DNA of 64,000 bases from positions 1 to 64,000 of the forward strand of contig JANXYO010000064.1 of assembly GCA_025356015.1 (NCBI GenBank), given 5' to 3'. Under the pieces are notes generated by a model that was not told the origin of the DNA, did not search any database, and was given only the letters and a program-made list of their open reading frames with translations. Position numbers and translations under genes: made by a program. Shown piece after piece: positions 36,247 through 45,043 of the stretch; position 1 is the first letter of the stretch, and each line of letters begins with the position of its first letter. The DNA comes from Spirochaetaceae bacterium (GTDB lineage: Bacteria; Spirochaetota; Spirochaetia; Treponematales; Rectinemataceae).

Positions 36247-36584
36247 CGCTCATCCCTTCGGGGTCGAAAATAGCGGGAAGCCGAGCTCAGAGCCCTCTCC
36301 CCGGAGATATGCTCGGCAAGATGGGCCGCGATACGCTCGATTGTCTCCGCGTCGAGATGGACATGCCTCATGTGCTCCACTTCTCCGCGGAGCCGGGCTG
36401 TCTTCGCGGGGCTTACCCTGGCGAAAACCTCGCTGCGCTCTTCTTCCTCCAGTACCGACAGGACCACCGCCAGATCCCTGTCCTTCGTGTTGAGGAGGCG
36501 GGATTGGGCCATTGCCGGTGCCGTTGCCCGCAAGACCCGCATGAAGACGGCGGCCGCCTCGACCGCCGCCGCGCTCCGGTTCAT
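36243..36584 (-). CDS. Small FliG-like protein
   Basis: 113 residues, no signal. The stretch from RLLNTKDRDLAVVLSVLEEEERSEVF through SPAKTARLRGEVEHMRHVHLDAETIERIAAHLAEHI has the spacing of a FliG armadillo unit (D..L..VL...R..V.....S......RL..E...M..V.L...). FliG itself is about 340 residues, so this is a single unit if homologous at all. It sits 4 bases after metK and is coupled to the broken radical SAM gene by GTGA. Function unknown. Confidence 0.6.
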   Translation of the reverse strand: MNRSAAAVEAAAVFMRVLRATAPAMAQSRLLNTKDRDLAVVLSVLEEEERSEVFARVSPAKTARLRGEVEHMRHVHLDAETIERIAAHLAEHISGERALSSASRYFRPRRDER

Positions 36585-36588
36585 TCTG

Positions 36589-37758
36589 CTAGCCGATGGC
36601 TCGCTTCAAGGCTTCCGCCTTGTCCATGCGCTCCCAGGAAAAATGGTCGCGCCCAAAGTGGCCGTATGAGGCTGTCTTCCTGTAGATCGGATTGTTGAGC
36701 TCAAGGCTCCTGATGATGCCCGCGGGGTCGAGATCAAAGACCTTGCGGACGGCATCGGCGATGCTGTGTTCGGCCACCGTGCCGGTCTCGAAGGTATCGA
36801 TCATCACGGAAACAGGGTCGGGCACACCTATCGCATAGGCGAGCTGGACCTCACAGCGCTCGGCGAGGCCTGCGGCCACGATGTTTTTCGCCACATATCG
36901 GGCCATATAGGCAGCCGAGCGGTCGACCTTCGTGGGGTCCTTCCCCGAGAAAGCCCCGCCGCCATGCCTACCCATTCCACCATAGCTGTCCACGATAATC
37001 TTTCTGCCCGTGAGGCCAGTGTCCCCCATCGGGCCCCCGATGACGAAGCGTCCTGTCGGGTTCACGAAGTATTTCACGTCCTTGTCGAGAAGTCCCGTGG
37101 GTTCGAGCACGGGCCTGATAATCTCCTCGATGATTGCCTCGCGTAGGTCCTGGTGGGATATCTCAGGATCATGCTGGTGGGATACGACGACGGTGTCGAT
37201 GCGGATGGGCCTGTGCCCGTCGTATTCGAGAGTGACCTGGCTTTTCGAATCCGGCCGCAGCCAGGGCAACTGCCTGCTCTTCCTGAGCATCGAAGCTCGC
37301 AGGAGGAGTTTGTGCGCGAACATAATGGGGGCGGGCATGAGCTCAGGCGTCTCTTTGCATGCGAAGCCAAACATCATGCCCTGGTCTCCGGCGCCCTGGC
37401 GCCCCTTGAATTCCTCGAGCCCTCTCCCATCGACTCCCTGGGCTATGTCCTGCGACTGGGCATGGATCGTATTGAGCACCGCCATCGACTCGTAGTCCAT
37501 CCCGTAGTCGGGGTTCGTATAGCCGATGTCGTATATGACTTCTCGGGCAAGCTTCTGAATATCAACGTAAGTATCTGTGGTGATTTCCCCGCCGATGAGG
37601 ATCATGCCCGTTGTCGCGTAGCATTCGCAGGCCACCCTGCTCGCCTTGTCGTCCGCGATGCAGGCATCGAGCACCGCGTCCGACACCTGGTCGCAAAGTT
37701 TGTCCGGGTGGCCCTCACCGACCGATTCGGAAGTAAAGAGATATCGTCTGTCTTTCAT
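36589..37758 (-). CDS. metK: S-adenosylmethionine synthase
   Basis: Makes SAM from methionine and ATP. 389 residues, normal length. Motifs: [24 protein letters not shown] at the N-terminus, [13 protein letters not shown] (ATP/methionine site) and [19 protein letters not shown] (P-loop-like). It follows ahcY by 45 bases on the same strand, giving a SAM-cycle pair. No SAM riboswitch fits in that gap. Confidence 0.97.
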   Translation of the reverse strand: MKDRRYLFTSESVGEGHPDKLCDQVSDAVLDACIADDKASRVACECYATTGMILIGGEITTDTYVDIQKLAREVIYDIGYTNPDYGMDYESMAVLNTIHAQSQDIAQGVDGRGLEEFKGRQGAGDQGMMFGFACKETPELMPAPIMFAHKLLLRASMLRKSRQLPWLRPDSKSQVTLEYDGHRPIRIDTVVVSHQHDPEISHQDLREAIIEEIIRPVLEPTGLLDKDVKYFVNPTGRFVIGGPMGDTGLTGRKIIVDSYGGMGRHGGGAFSGKDPTKVDRSAAYMARYVAKNIVAAGLAERCEVQLAYAIGVPDPVSVMIDTFETGTVAEHSIADAVRKVFDLDPAGIIRSLELNNPIYRKTASYGHFGRDHFSWERMDKAEALKRAIG

Positions 37759-37803
37759 CGATTCATTCTCCTGGGGTCGTGTCCGGGGGCGAGCCCCCGA
37801 TAC

Positions 37804-39276
37804 TCAGTAGCGATAGGAATCGCTCTTGAAGGGTCCATCAGCATCTAGGCCGAGATAGTCCGCTTGGCGGGCGTCGAGTGTTGTGAGCCTCACGCCGAGC
37901 TTGTCGAGATGAAGTCGCGCGACCTCCTCGTCCAGCCTGCGTGGAAGGACGCGGACCCCGGGGCTGGCCTTGGTTCGCTCTGCCCAAAGGGCAAGCTGGG
38001 CCAGGACCTGGTTCGTGAAGCTCGCCGACATTACAAAGGAAGGATGGCCCTGTGCGCAGCCGAGGTTGACGAGCCTCCCCTCCGCGAGAAGGATGATCTC
38101 GCGGCCATCGGGGAAGACCCAGCGGTCAACCTGGGGTTTCACATTGACCCGCCTGATGCCTGGTATCCGCTTGAGCCCGGCGATGTCGATTTCATGGTCA
38201 AAATGCCCGATGTTGCAGACTATTGCTCCACTCTTCATCAGCGAGAGCTGCCGCGCGCTGATCGCGTCGACGCAACCGGTCGCAGTTATGAAAATGTCAC
38301 CTTGGTCGAGGAAGTCTTCCACTTTCGCGACCTGGTAGCCTTCCATCGCGGCCTGCAGCGCGCAGATGGGGTCTATCTCCGTCACAATGACCCTGGCACC
38401 CATGCCGCGAAGGCTTTGCGCGCAGCCTTTGCCGACGTCGCCAAAGCCGCAGACGACTGCGATCTTGCCCGCGACCATGACGCCGGTTGCCCGTTTGATA
38501 CCGTCGAGGAGGGACTCGCGGCAGCCGTACAGATTGTCGAACTTGCTCTTTGTCACCGAGTCGTTGACATTGATGGCCGGCACCAAGAGGCTGCCCTCCT
38601 TGGCCATCTTGTGGAGGCGGTGGACTCCAGTAGTCGTCTCCTCCGAGACTCCATACCACTGCGTGACAGTCCTGAACCAGCGTTTTGGATCCTCGGCACG
38701 GATCATCTTCAAGCGCCGGAGCAGTGCGGTTTCGTCCTCGCTCTCCGCAGTTTGGTCGAGCATGGCGGGATCTGCCTCGGCCTTGAGCCCCAGATGGATC
38801 ATCAAGGTGGCGTCGCCGCCGTCATCGACGATGAGGTTCGGGCCCCTACCGCCTGAGAAACGCAGGGAAAGGTCGAGGAGTTCCCAGTATTCATCCAGGG
38901 TCTCAGCCTTCCATGCGAAGACAGGCACGCCACGAGGCTGGCCAGGGCTCCCGGTCTTTCCCATGGCGATGGCAGCCGCGGCGTGGTCTTGGGTCGAGAA
39001 TATATTGCAGCTCGACCACCTTACCTGGGCCCCGAGCTCGACGAGGGTCTCGATCAGGACCGCGGTCTGGAGGGTCATGTGGAGGCTACCGGTAATGCGG
39101 GCTCCCGCCAGGGGTTTTGCCCCACCATGTATTTCCCGGAGGGCCATGAGGCCCGGCATTTCCCTCTCGGCGAGCTCTATCTCTGACCTGCCCCAGTCTG
39201 CGAGCGAGAGATCCTTGACTCGGAAATCGCCGTCGGTGGTGGCTGGAGACTGATGTGGGAGGGGATCGAGGCTCAT
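37804..39276 (-). CDS. ahcY: Adenosylhomocysteinase
   Basis: Splits S-adenosylhomocysteine into homocysteine and adenosine. 490 residues. The substrate region is [30 protein letters not shown], the NAD-binding loop is [30 protein letters not shown], and the C-terminus [16 protein letters not shown] is the usual tail. AAAAGGAGGCCTCTT precedes the ATG. It is the first gene of ahcY-metK and probably the small genes after it. Confidence 0.97.
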   Translation of the reverse strand: MSLDPLPHQSPATTDGDFRVKDLSLADWGRSEIELAEREMPGLMALREIHGGAKPLAGARITGSLHMTLQTAVLIETLVELGAQVRWSSCNIFSTQDHAAAAIAMGKTGSPGQPRGVPVFAWKAETLDEYWELLDLSLRFSGGRGPNLIVDDGGDATLMIHLGLKAEADPAMLDQTAESEDETALLRRLKMIRAEDPKRWFRTVTQWYGVSEETTTGVHRLHKMAKEGSLLVPAINVNDSVTKSKFDNLYGCRESLLDGIKRATGVMVAGKIAVVCGFGDVGKGCAQSLRGMGARVIVTEIDPICALQAAMEGYQVAKVEDFLDQGDIFITATGCVDAISARQLSLMKSGAIVCNIGHFDHEIDIAGLKRIPGIRRVNVKPQVDRWVFPDGREIILLAEGRLVNLGCAQGHPSFVMSASFTNQVLAQLALWAERTKASPGVRVLPRRLDEEVARLHLDKLGVRLTTLDARQADYLGLDADGPFKSDSYRY

Positions 39277-39300
39277 AAGAGGCCTCCTTTTTAGCTTGTA

Positions 39301-39328
39301 CTTCTAGACCGCCCGCAATAGGGATCAA
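39301..39328 (-). promoter_or_regulatory. Candidate ahcY-metK promoter
   Basis: Minus strand: -35 TTGATC (39323-39328), 16-base spacer, -10 TAGAAG (39301-39306). A perfect 12-base palindrome GCGACGCGTCGC (39349-39360) lies about 20 bases upstream of the -35. Confidence 0.45.
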
Positions 39329-39432
39329 ATCGGCGGTGTGGGTGGATCGCGACGCGTCGCCCGACTTGACTACTATCGCCATTTTTTCCGCTGGAATCAA
39401 GGTATCGGCACGGTTGGTCCGCTGTCTTCCTT

Positions 39433-39461
39433 TTTACAGGACCCGATATCGCACGTATAAT
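39433..39461 (+). promoter_or_regulatory. glpK promoter
   Basis: -35 TTTACA (39433-39438), 17-base spacer, -10 TATAAT (39456-39461). The -10 is perfect consensus; the leader before the ATG at 39505 is about 35 bases. Confidence 0.8.
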
Positions 39462-39504
39462 GGCCCAATCGGGATGAAAACCGATGGACGAAACGGGAGG
39501 ATCG

Positions 39505-40995
39505 ATGGCTAGCAAGGAGCGATACATCCTCGCCCTGGATCAGGGCACGACATCTTCGAGGGCTATATTGTTCAACAGGCAGGGAATTGTCATCGGACAG
39601 AAACAGATAGCCTTTGGACAAATCTTTCCCCGGCCGGGCTGGGTTGAGCACGACCCGGAGGAGATCTGGGCGACCCAATTGGCTGCCGCCCGGGGAGCCA
39701 TCGAAGCGGCGCAGATAGAAGCCGGCCAGATAGACTCAATAGGCATCACGAACCAGCGCGAGACGACCCTTGTATGGGAGAAGGCGACCGGCAAGCCATT
39801 GCACAACGCAATTGTCTGGCAATGCCGCCGCTCCGCGGAGATCTGCGGCGAACTCCGTGAGCTCGGGCTTTCCGACCTGGTGAGAGAGAAGACCGGCCTG
39901 GTGCTTGACCCCTATTTTTCCGGGACCAAGCTAATGTGGCTGTTCAACGAGATCCCAGGTCTGCGCGCCCGGGCCGAACGGGGCGAGATACTCTTTGGAA
40001 CCGTCGATTCCTGGCTCATCTATCGTCTGACCGGAAGGCATCTCACCGACCCCACCAATGCAAGCCGGACCCTCCTATTTGACATCAAGAAGGGGGCCTG
40101 GGACCAGGAGCTCCTAAAGGCCATGAGGATCCCGGCCCCAGTCCTGCCAAAGGTCGTTCCCAGCTCCGGTGACTTCGGAGTCGCGGGCAAGGAGCACTTC
40201 GGGGTCGAGTTGCGGGTTGGGGGTTGTGCTGGCGACCAGCAGGCCGCTCTGTTTGGCCACGCGTGCTTTGAACCAGGGAGCGCCAAGAATACATATGGAA
40301 CGGGGTGCTTCACCCTGATGAATACAGGGCCCAGTCCTGTTGTATCCAAGCATAACCTGCTGACCACGGTAGCCTGGGATCTCGGCAAGGGATTCACCTA
40401 CGCCCTCGAAGGATCGGTCTTCATCGCAGGCGCCGTCGTGCAGTGGCTTCGTGACCAGATGGGCCTCATATCGGACTCTGCTGAGAGCGAGCAACTTGCG
40501 CGATCGGTAGAGGATTCGGGCGAGGTCTTCATGGTCCCGGCCTTTGTCGGCCTAGGGGCTCCACATTGGGACTCCGAGACGCGAGGGACGGTGGTTGGAA
40601 TCAGCCGGGGCACGACCAAAGCGCATTTTGTTCGTGCAGCCCTGGAATCCATCGCCTACCAGTCGCGGGATCTCCTGGTCGCCATGGAAAAGGATTTCGG
40701 ATCCAGGATCCCTCATATGAAAGTGGATGGAGGGGCCTCGGCCAATAGTTTCCTCATGCAATTCCAGGCCGACATCCTGGATCGCCGAGTGATTCTTCCG
40801 GAAGTAGGCGAGACGACCGCCCTCGGCGCCGCCTATCTCTCGGGCCTCGCCACGGGATTCTGGGATTCCACGGCTGATGTCGAGCGAAACTGGAGGCAGA
40901 GGCGGGAGTTCATTCCCAAGATGGCACAAGAAAAGCGGGACCAACTTCTCGGCTGCTGGGATAAGGCAATAAAAGCTGCCAGGGCATATAGATAG
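39505..40995 (+). CDS. glpK: Glycerol kinase
   Basis: Phosphorylates glycerol to glycerol 3-phosphate. 496 residues, FGGY family. YILALDQGTTSSRAILF at the N-terminus is the phosphate 1 loop; IGITNQRETTLVWEKATGKPLHNAIVWQCRR is the glycerol-binding block; KVDGGASANSFLMQFQADIL and the C-terminal E...GAAYLSGLATGFW are the FGGY signature. The ATG at 39505 follows GGGAGGATCG; seven more codons are open upstream to an ATG at 39484 without a site. No glpF or glpD is adjacent. Confidence 0.97.
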   Translation: MASKERYILALDQGTTSSRAILFNRQGIVIGQKQIAFGQIFPRPGWVEHDPEEIWATQLAAARGAIEAAQIEAGQIDSIGITNQRETTLVWEKATGKPLHNAIVWQCRRSAEICGELRELGLSDLVREKTGLVLDPYFSGTKLMWLFNEIPGLRARAERGEILFGTVDSWLIYRLTGRHLTDPTNASRTLLFDIKKGAWDQELLKAMRIPAPVLPKVVPSSGDFGVAGKEHFGVELRVGGCAGDQQAALFGHACFEPGSAKNTYGTGCFTLMNTGPSPVVSKHNLLTTVAWDLGKGFTYALEGSVFIAGAVVQWLRDQMGLISDSAESEQLARSVEDSGEVFMVPAFVGLGAPHWDSETRGTVVGISRGTTKAHFVRAALESIAYQSRDLLVAMEKDFGSRIPHMKVDGGASANSFLMQFQADILDRRVILPEVGETTALGAAYLSGLATGFWDSTADVERNWRQRREFIPKMAQEKRDQLLGCWDKAIKAARAYR

Positions 40996-41071
40996 CTTGC
41001 CTCTTGGTGCCATTCTGGCCGGGAACCGCGCCACCGGAGGGGCCGGGAATGTAGCAACGGCCTGTGCAATG

Positions 41072-41080
41072 TGTTAGAAT
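41072..41080 (+). promoter_or_regulatory. Extended -10 promoter candidate for the 41.1-45.0 kb cluster
   Basis: TGT-TAGAAT (41072-41080), an extended -10 element without a clear -35, about 40 bases before the GTG start of the first small gene. Confidence 0.4.
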
Positions 41081-41120
41081 TACTGACGACGCGCCCGATT
41101 CTGCGTCCTAAGGAGCAAAA

Positions 41121-41348
41121 GTGCGGCCAAATCAGTATAGCAGTGAAAAGCGCAGGAAAGAGCTGGAGAAGAAGAAGAAGAAGGAAGAGAAGGCCCTTCG
41201 ACGCGCCGAACAGAAGAACCATCCCGAAGGGGAAGAAGGGGCAGAAGGCCAGGGCGAAGGTGAGGCCGATGACCAGGCCGAGGATGCCGCCGAGACCGGT
41301 TCCGATGAAGGGCTGACCGATGATAAGGGCAAGGCTTCCGAAGGCTGA
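41121..41348 (+). CDS. Small bipartite-charge protein (basic head, acidic tail)
   Basis: 75 residues starting with GTG after AAGGAGCAAAA. Residues 1-33 are strongly basic and helical (SSEKRRKELEKKKKKEEKALRRAE); the rest is acidic and Gly-rich (EGEEGAEGQGEGEADDQAED). No fold family is recognised. A basic head and acidic tail suggest a nucleic-acid or ribosome-associated protein, but that is a guess. It begins the cluster ending with the C69 peptidase. Confidence 0.6.
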   Translation: MRPNQYSSEKRRKELEKKKKKEEKALRRAEQKNHPEGEEGAEGQGEGEADDQAEDAAETGSDEGLTDDKGKASEG

Positions 41349-41360
41349 GAACGGAGCGCG

Positions 41361-41693
41361 ATGGCGTGCTACTTCCTTGCGAATATCAGGATCGATGACC
41401 CGGGCGAATACGAAAAATATCTCACGGGGGTGCGGGGCTTGGCCTCGCGTTTCGGAGGAAGATACCTCGCCGTAGATCAGGATCCAGTCGTGCTCGAGGG
41501 CAATTGGCATTATTCCCGGGCCGTCCTGATCGAGTTCGACAGCGAATCGGCATTCCAGCGCTCGTACAATTCCAGGGAGTATCAGTCGATCATTGGCCAT
41601 AGGTTCGCAGCGGGGGAGGCTCGGACAGCCTGCTGGTTCACGGGGAGGAACAGGACATGGACGAGAGGATCTCCTCCGGCCGCAATTTTCTGA
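41361..41693 (+). CDS. DUF1330-family protein
   Basis: 110 residues. CYFLANIRIDDPGEYEKYLTGVRGLASRFGGRYLAVDQDP followed by VLIEFDSESAFQRSYNSREYQSII is the DUF1330 ferredoxin-like (dimeric alpha-beta barrel) pattern with its RYL and WP-type positions. No enzymatic role is established for the family. It overlaps the start of the SagB-type gene by 37 bases in another frame, which implies coupled translation; its last ~15 residues (RNRTWTRGSPPAAIF) are in that overlap and not family-like. Confidence 0.8.
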   Translation: MACYFLANIRIDDPGEYEKYLTGVRGLASRFGGRYLAVDQDPVVLEGNWHYSRAVLIEFDSESAFQRSYNSREYQSIIGHRFAAGEARTACWFTGRNRTWTRGSPPAAIF

Positions 41694-42391
41694 AGTCGAA
41701 CTGGGATCGGCTCGAGGAAGCAGAACCTGACCAGGCGCGTGGAATCCCCCCGCCGCCCCAGGAGGATCTCCCTCCCGAGGGCGCCAAGGTCCTTGCGCTC
41801 CCGGACATTGGTAGCCAGTCCTTCGCCGATGTGAGCCTTAAGAATCTGATCGGCAACCGCAGAAGCCGTCGCAAGTACCTCGACCAGTCAATCAGCATGG
41901 ACGAGCTTTCTTTCCTCACCTGGGCAATCCAGGGAGTCAGGGAAAGAAAGGCAAAGTACTCTTTCCGCAATGTCCCCTCTGGAGGGGCCCGTCACCCGCT
42001 CGACCTCTATGTCTTCGCCCCCCAAGTTGCCGGCCTGACGCCGGGACTATATCGGTACCAACCTATCGAACACGCCCTATGCTGCGTGCGGGAAGGCAAT
42101 GATGCCGAGTCGCTGGACGAGGCCCTGCTCGGCCAACTCTGGAATGCGGCTGCCTGCTTCCTCTGGGCCGCCGTGCCCTACCGCAGCGAATGGCGCTACT
42201 CTGTCGTTGCTCATAAGCTCATCGCCCTTGACGCAGGTCATTCCTGCCAGAACCTCTATCTGGCTTGCGAATCCCTCGGGCTGGGCACCTGTGCCATCGG
42301 CGCCTACGACCAGGCAAAGACCGATGCCTATCTCGGCCTCGACGGGAAGGAACGCTTCGCTATCTATGCGGCCCCGGTGGGCAGGGTCTAG
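41657..42391 (+). CDS. SagB-type nitroreductase-fold oxidoreductase
   Basis: 244 residues. LIGNRRSRRKYLDQSISMDELSFLTWAIQGV is the N-terminal FMN-binding part; VPSGGARHPLDLYVFAPQVAGLTPGLYRYQPIEHAL is the SagB/ThcOx block; ACESLGLGTCAIGAYDQAKTDAYLGLDG the second flavin motif; it ends PVGRV, as SagB domains usually do. SagB relatives oxidise azolines in peptide natural products, but many stand-alone members have no known substrate. No YcaO cyclodehydratase is nearby, so azole formation is not supported here. The stop overlaps the GTG of the MBL gene (TAGTG). Confidence 0.85.
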   Translation: MDERISSGRNFLKSNWDRLEEAEPDQARGIPPPPQEDLPPEGAKVLALPDIGSQSFADVSLKNLIGNRRSRRKYLDQSISMDELSFLTWAIQGVRERKAKYSFRNVPSGGARHPLDLYVFAPQVAGLTPGLYRYQPIEHALCCVREGNDAESLDEALLGQLWNAAACFLWAAVPYRSEWRYSVVAHKLIALDAGHSCQNLYLACESLGLGTCAIGAYDQAKTDAYLGLDGKERFAIYAAPVGRV

Positions 42392-43284
42392 TGGCCCAGA
42401 TCGTCTTTGAACGTCTTGCGGGACATACGATGATCGCTCGTGGCCCAGCCAATGTGGGTCTGTTCGAATGCGGCGGCGGGAAGGCCGTCCTGATCGATTC
42501 CGGGAATGATGACGATACGGGTCGAAAGCTCCTCCGGTACTGCGAGTCCCAGGACCTTTCCCTTACCCACATCCTGAACACCCACTCTCACGCCGACCAT
42601 TGCGGGGGGAATGCCTTTATACAGGGCAGGACGTCCTGCCGCATCGCCGCGACGCGAGCCGAGGCCGCATTCATCGAGACACCCGCAATCGAGCCGAGCT
42701 ATCTTTGGGGCGGGTATCCCCTTCCTTCGCTTCGGAACAAGTTCCTCATGGCCAAGCCATCCCGGGTCACGGACATACTAGATCCCCCCTGCGATGTGCC
42801 CGACACGGACATAAAAGCCCAGCTGCTCGGCGGCCATTTTCTCGCCATGGCAGGATACATGACTCCGGACAGGGTCTTTTTTGCCGCTGATACCCTGGCG
42901 AGCGTCGCCATTCTCGAGAAGTACCATGTCCTCTTCCTCTACGATATCGCAGCCGAGCTGGAATCGCTTCGAGCACTGGCCGAGCTGGACGCCGACTGGA
43001 TTGTCCCCAGTCATGCAGAACCGAGCCGGAACATCGGAACTCTGGTTGATGCAAACAGGTCCAAGATCGAAGAGATAGCCGAGTTCCTTGTTACTTGCTG
43101 CGCAACGCCGGCAAGCTCAGAGGAGCTCCTTTCCTCCATCGCCCAGCGCTATGGAATCGAGCTAAACCATCAGCAGTACGTCTTGATCGGCGCTACCCTG
43201 CGATCCTACCTCGCCTGGCTCTGCGATCGCCGCGTCGTCTCATCCAGGCTGGAAGCGGGTAGGCTGTTATTCGAGCGGATATAG
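42391..43284 (+). CDS. MBL-fold metallohydrolase
   Basis: 297 residues from GTG at 42391. The HxHxDH zinc motif is NTHSHADHCGGN (His65, His67, Asp69, His70). Further ligands are GHFLAMAGYM, the Asp of FFAADT, and PSHAEP. A C-terminal winged-helix-like extension of about 70 residues (SSEELLSSIAQRYGIELNHQQYVLIGATLRSYLAWL) resembles the tail of LACTB2/glyoxalase II-like hydrolases. The substrate is unknown. The in-frame region upstream to 42265 lies over the SagB-type gene and is rejected. Confidence 0.85.
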   Translation: MAQIVFERLAGHTMIARGPANVGLFECGGGKAVLIDSGNDDDTGRKLLRYCESQDLSLTHILNTHSHADHCGGNAFIQGRTSCRIAATRAEAAFIETPAIEPSYLWGGYPLPSLRNKFLMAKPSRVTDILDPPCDVPDTDIKAQLLGGHFLAMAGYMTPDRVFFAADTLASVAILEKYHVLFLYDIAAELESLRALAELDADWIVPSHAEPSRNIGTLVDANRSKIEEIAEFLVTCCATPASSEELLSSIAQRYGIELNHQQYVLIGATLRSYLAWLCDRRVVSSRLEAGRLLFERI

Positions 43285-43293
43285 GAGGCATGC

Positions 43294-43746
43294 TTGGCCA
43301 CATCCATACCGTTTTCCGTTCGCGAATTCCTGCCGGACTTTTACGAAGAAGCCTTTGGGCTCTGGCAGCGCACACCCGGGATGGGACTATCCGCGGCTGA
43401 CGAAGGTCCCGCCATTACTTCTTTCCTGGATCGGAATCCCGGGCTCTCCTTTCTTGCCCAGGCGGACGGCCTCCTGGTTGGGACCATCCTCTGTGGCACG
43501 GACGGCCGGCGTGGCTTTCTGTACCATCTTGCAGTCGCGCCGAAGTGGCGCAGGCATGGGCTCGGGAAGGACCTTACGCTAAGATCGCTTGCCGCGCTCC
43601 GGGAACGAGGCATCGACAAGTGCCACCTCTTCGTCATCTCCGATAATGAGCTTGGACAGAATTTCTGGACGGCGACCGGATGGACGAAACGGGATGACCT
43701 CGTGATCTTCTCAAGGAACCTGACCGACAAGGGCCAGGTAACCTAG
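43294..43746 (+). CDS. GNAT-family N-acetyltransferase
   Basis: 150 residues. The acetyl-CoA loop is VAPKWRRHGLGKDLTLRSL (pattern R/Q-x-x-G-x-G/A). The downstream ISDNELGQNFWTATGWTKRDDLVIFSRNL is the usual C-terminal strand pair. The start is TTG at 43294, five bases after AGGAGG; the ATG at 43290 is out of frame and too close to that site. Substrate unknown. Confidence 0.85.
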   Translation: MATSIPFSVREFLPDFYEEAFGLWQRTPGMGLSAADEGPAITSFLDRNPGLSFLAQADGLLVGTILCGTDGRRGFLYHLAVAPKWRRHGLGKDLTLRSLAALRERGIDKCHLFVISDNELGQNFWTATGWTKRDDLVIFSRNLTDKGQVT

Positions 43747-43768
43747 GCCATTCTAAGGGAGGCGCGGT

Positions 43769-45043
43769 ATCTGCGACACGATGTATGCGGCGGCAAGCGC
43801 TTGCCTTGATGGGAGGTCCCTGTTTGGGAAAAATTCCGATAGGAGGCCCGACGAAGCTCAGGCTGTCTTCATCGAGGGACGCCGCGAGCCTGAGGGTCGA
43901 ACGAAGATAGGAGCCCGGAGTTTTGAGGTTCCCGATCGGGGTTATTCCTACGTGTTTTCCCGACCGTCCTGGATGGAAGGCGCGGAGATGGGGCTCAATG
44001 AAGCCGGAGTCGCCATAGGAAACGAGGCTGTCTTTTCCCGCTTTCGCGCGGTCAGGGATGGCGTGCTGGGAATGGACCTCGTGCGAGCTGTCCTCGCCAG
44101 CTGCAAAGACGCGAGGCTCGCCGTCGATTTTCTCTGCGACGCAACCGAGGCCATGGACCAGGGTGGGCGCGGATCCTACCATGGCGGCCCGAGCTACTCA
44201 AACAGCTACATCATCTCCGACTTCGGATCAGCCTACGTTGTTGAAACGGCAGGACGACGCTGGGCCTGGAGAGAAATCGAAGGATTCGCCTCGATCTCCA
44301 ATGCGTACAGCATCGAAGAGGACTATAAGCGCCTCGATTCGCGGACGCGCAAGGAGATCGCACCCGTGAATCCAAGGGCGGCATGCTCCGACGAGGCCGA
44401 TGCGGGGCGAAAGGGCCATAAGGAATCGTGGCGGCGGAGTGTCGAGGAAAAGTGGCCTTGGGCAATCTTGAAAGGTGATTCCAGGCGCAGATACCTTCTC
44501 TCCTCCCTCGAAAGCAAGCAAGGGAGGATCGATCGGTTTTCCTTCCTTGCCATGCTCAGGTCCCATGCAGGATACAACCCAGCCCGGCCGCTCATGCGGC
44601 GGATGGAAGGCGTCTGCCTGCACGGTGGTGGCCTCGTCGATCATGCGACGACGGCGAGTCTGGCAGTCGAGTATGTAGGGGCTGGGGCCACTTTAGGAAT
44701 ACAGGCCCTCGCCTGGTATACGGGCTGCTCCTATCCTTGCCTGTCGCTCTACAAGCCCATACTGCTTGGAGAGAATGGCTTTGTTCCGCTCTGGGCCGCA
44801 TATGATCACCGGACAGGATCGGCGCAGGCCTTCGAGTACTGGATCGCCCATCGAAGCTGGGCGCGCGGACGTGGAAGGCTCGCCCTTTCCCAGGACAATG
44901 CATTCGTCGCGAGGCGCGATGCCATTCAGGCCAGGATTGGTGATGCCGCCGAGCTCGGGCTCGGTGGCCACATCGAGACTGCGAGGCAGGACGTCTCCGC
45001 GGCGATGGACGAATGGCAGGGATTCCTTGACTCCCTGGGCTAG
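43769..45043 (+). CDS. C69-family (secernin-like) Ntn hydrolase, apparent AUC start
   Basis: 424 residues. The family's N-terminal nucleophile is Cys directly after the initiator, in the pattern CDT...DG..LFGKNSDR.PDEAQ. Here TGC-GAC-ACG (43772-43780) encodes that Cys, and the codon before it is ATC at 43769, preceded by GGGAGG with a six-base gap. The first ATG (43781) would remove the nucleophile. Further family blocks: FSRPSWMEGAEMGLNEAGVAIGNEAVFS and GGPSYSNSYIISDFGSAYVVETAGR. Members are dipeptidases or amidohydrolases. It is the last gene of the small-enzyme cluster and its end overlaps the convergent acyl-CoA synthetase by four bases. Confidence 0.8.
   Translation: MCDTMYAAASACLDGRSLFGKNSDRRPDEAQAVFIEGRREPEGRTKIGARSFEVPDRGYSYVFSRPSWMEGAEMGLNEAGVAIGNEAVFSRFRAVRDGVLGMDLVRAVLASCKDARLAVDFLCDATEAMDQGGRGSYHGGPSYSNSYIISDFGSAYVVETAGRRWAWREIEGFASISNAYSIEEDYKRLDSRTRKEIAPVNPRAACSDEADAGRKGHKESWRRSVEEKWPWAILKGDSRRRYLLSSLESKQGRIDRFSFLAMLRSHAGYNPARPLMRRMEGVCLHGGGLVDHATTASLAVEYVGAGATLGIQALAWYTGCSYPCLSLYKPILLGENGFVPLWAAYDHRTGSAQAFEYWIAHRSWARGRGRLALSQDNAFVARRDAIQARIGDAAELGLGGHIETARQDVSAAMDEWQGFLDSLG

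Noticed and set aside
37864-38856. 330-codon plus-strand ORF over ahcY
   Set aside because: Shadow of a gene with complete family motifs on the minus strand.
37759-39483. SAM or SAH riboswitch before metK or ahcY
   Set aside because: The metK leader is only 45 bases; the ahcY leader shows a 12-base palindrome but no recognisable riboswitch core.
41657-42391. Thiazole/oxazole-modified peptide biosynthesis from the SagB-type gene
   Set aside because: No YcaO cyclodehydratase, precursor peptide or exporter lies nearby.
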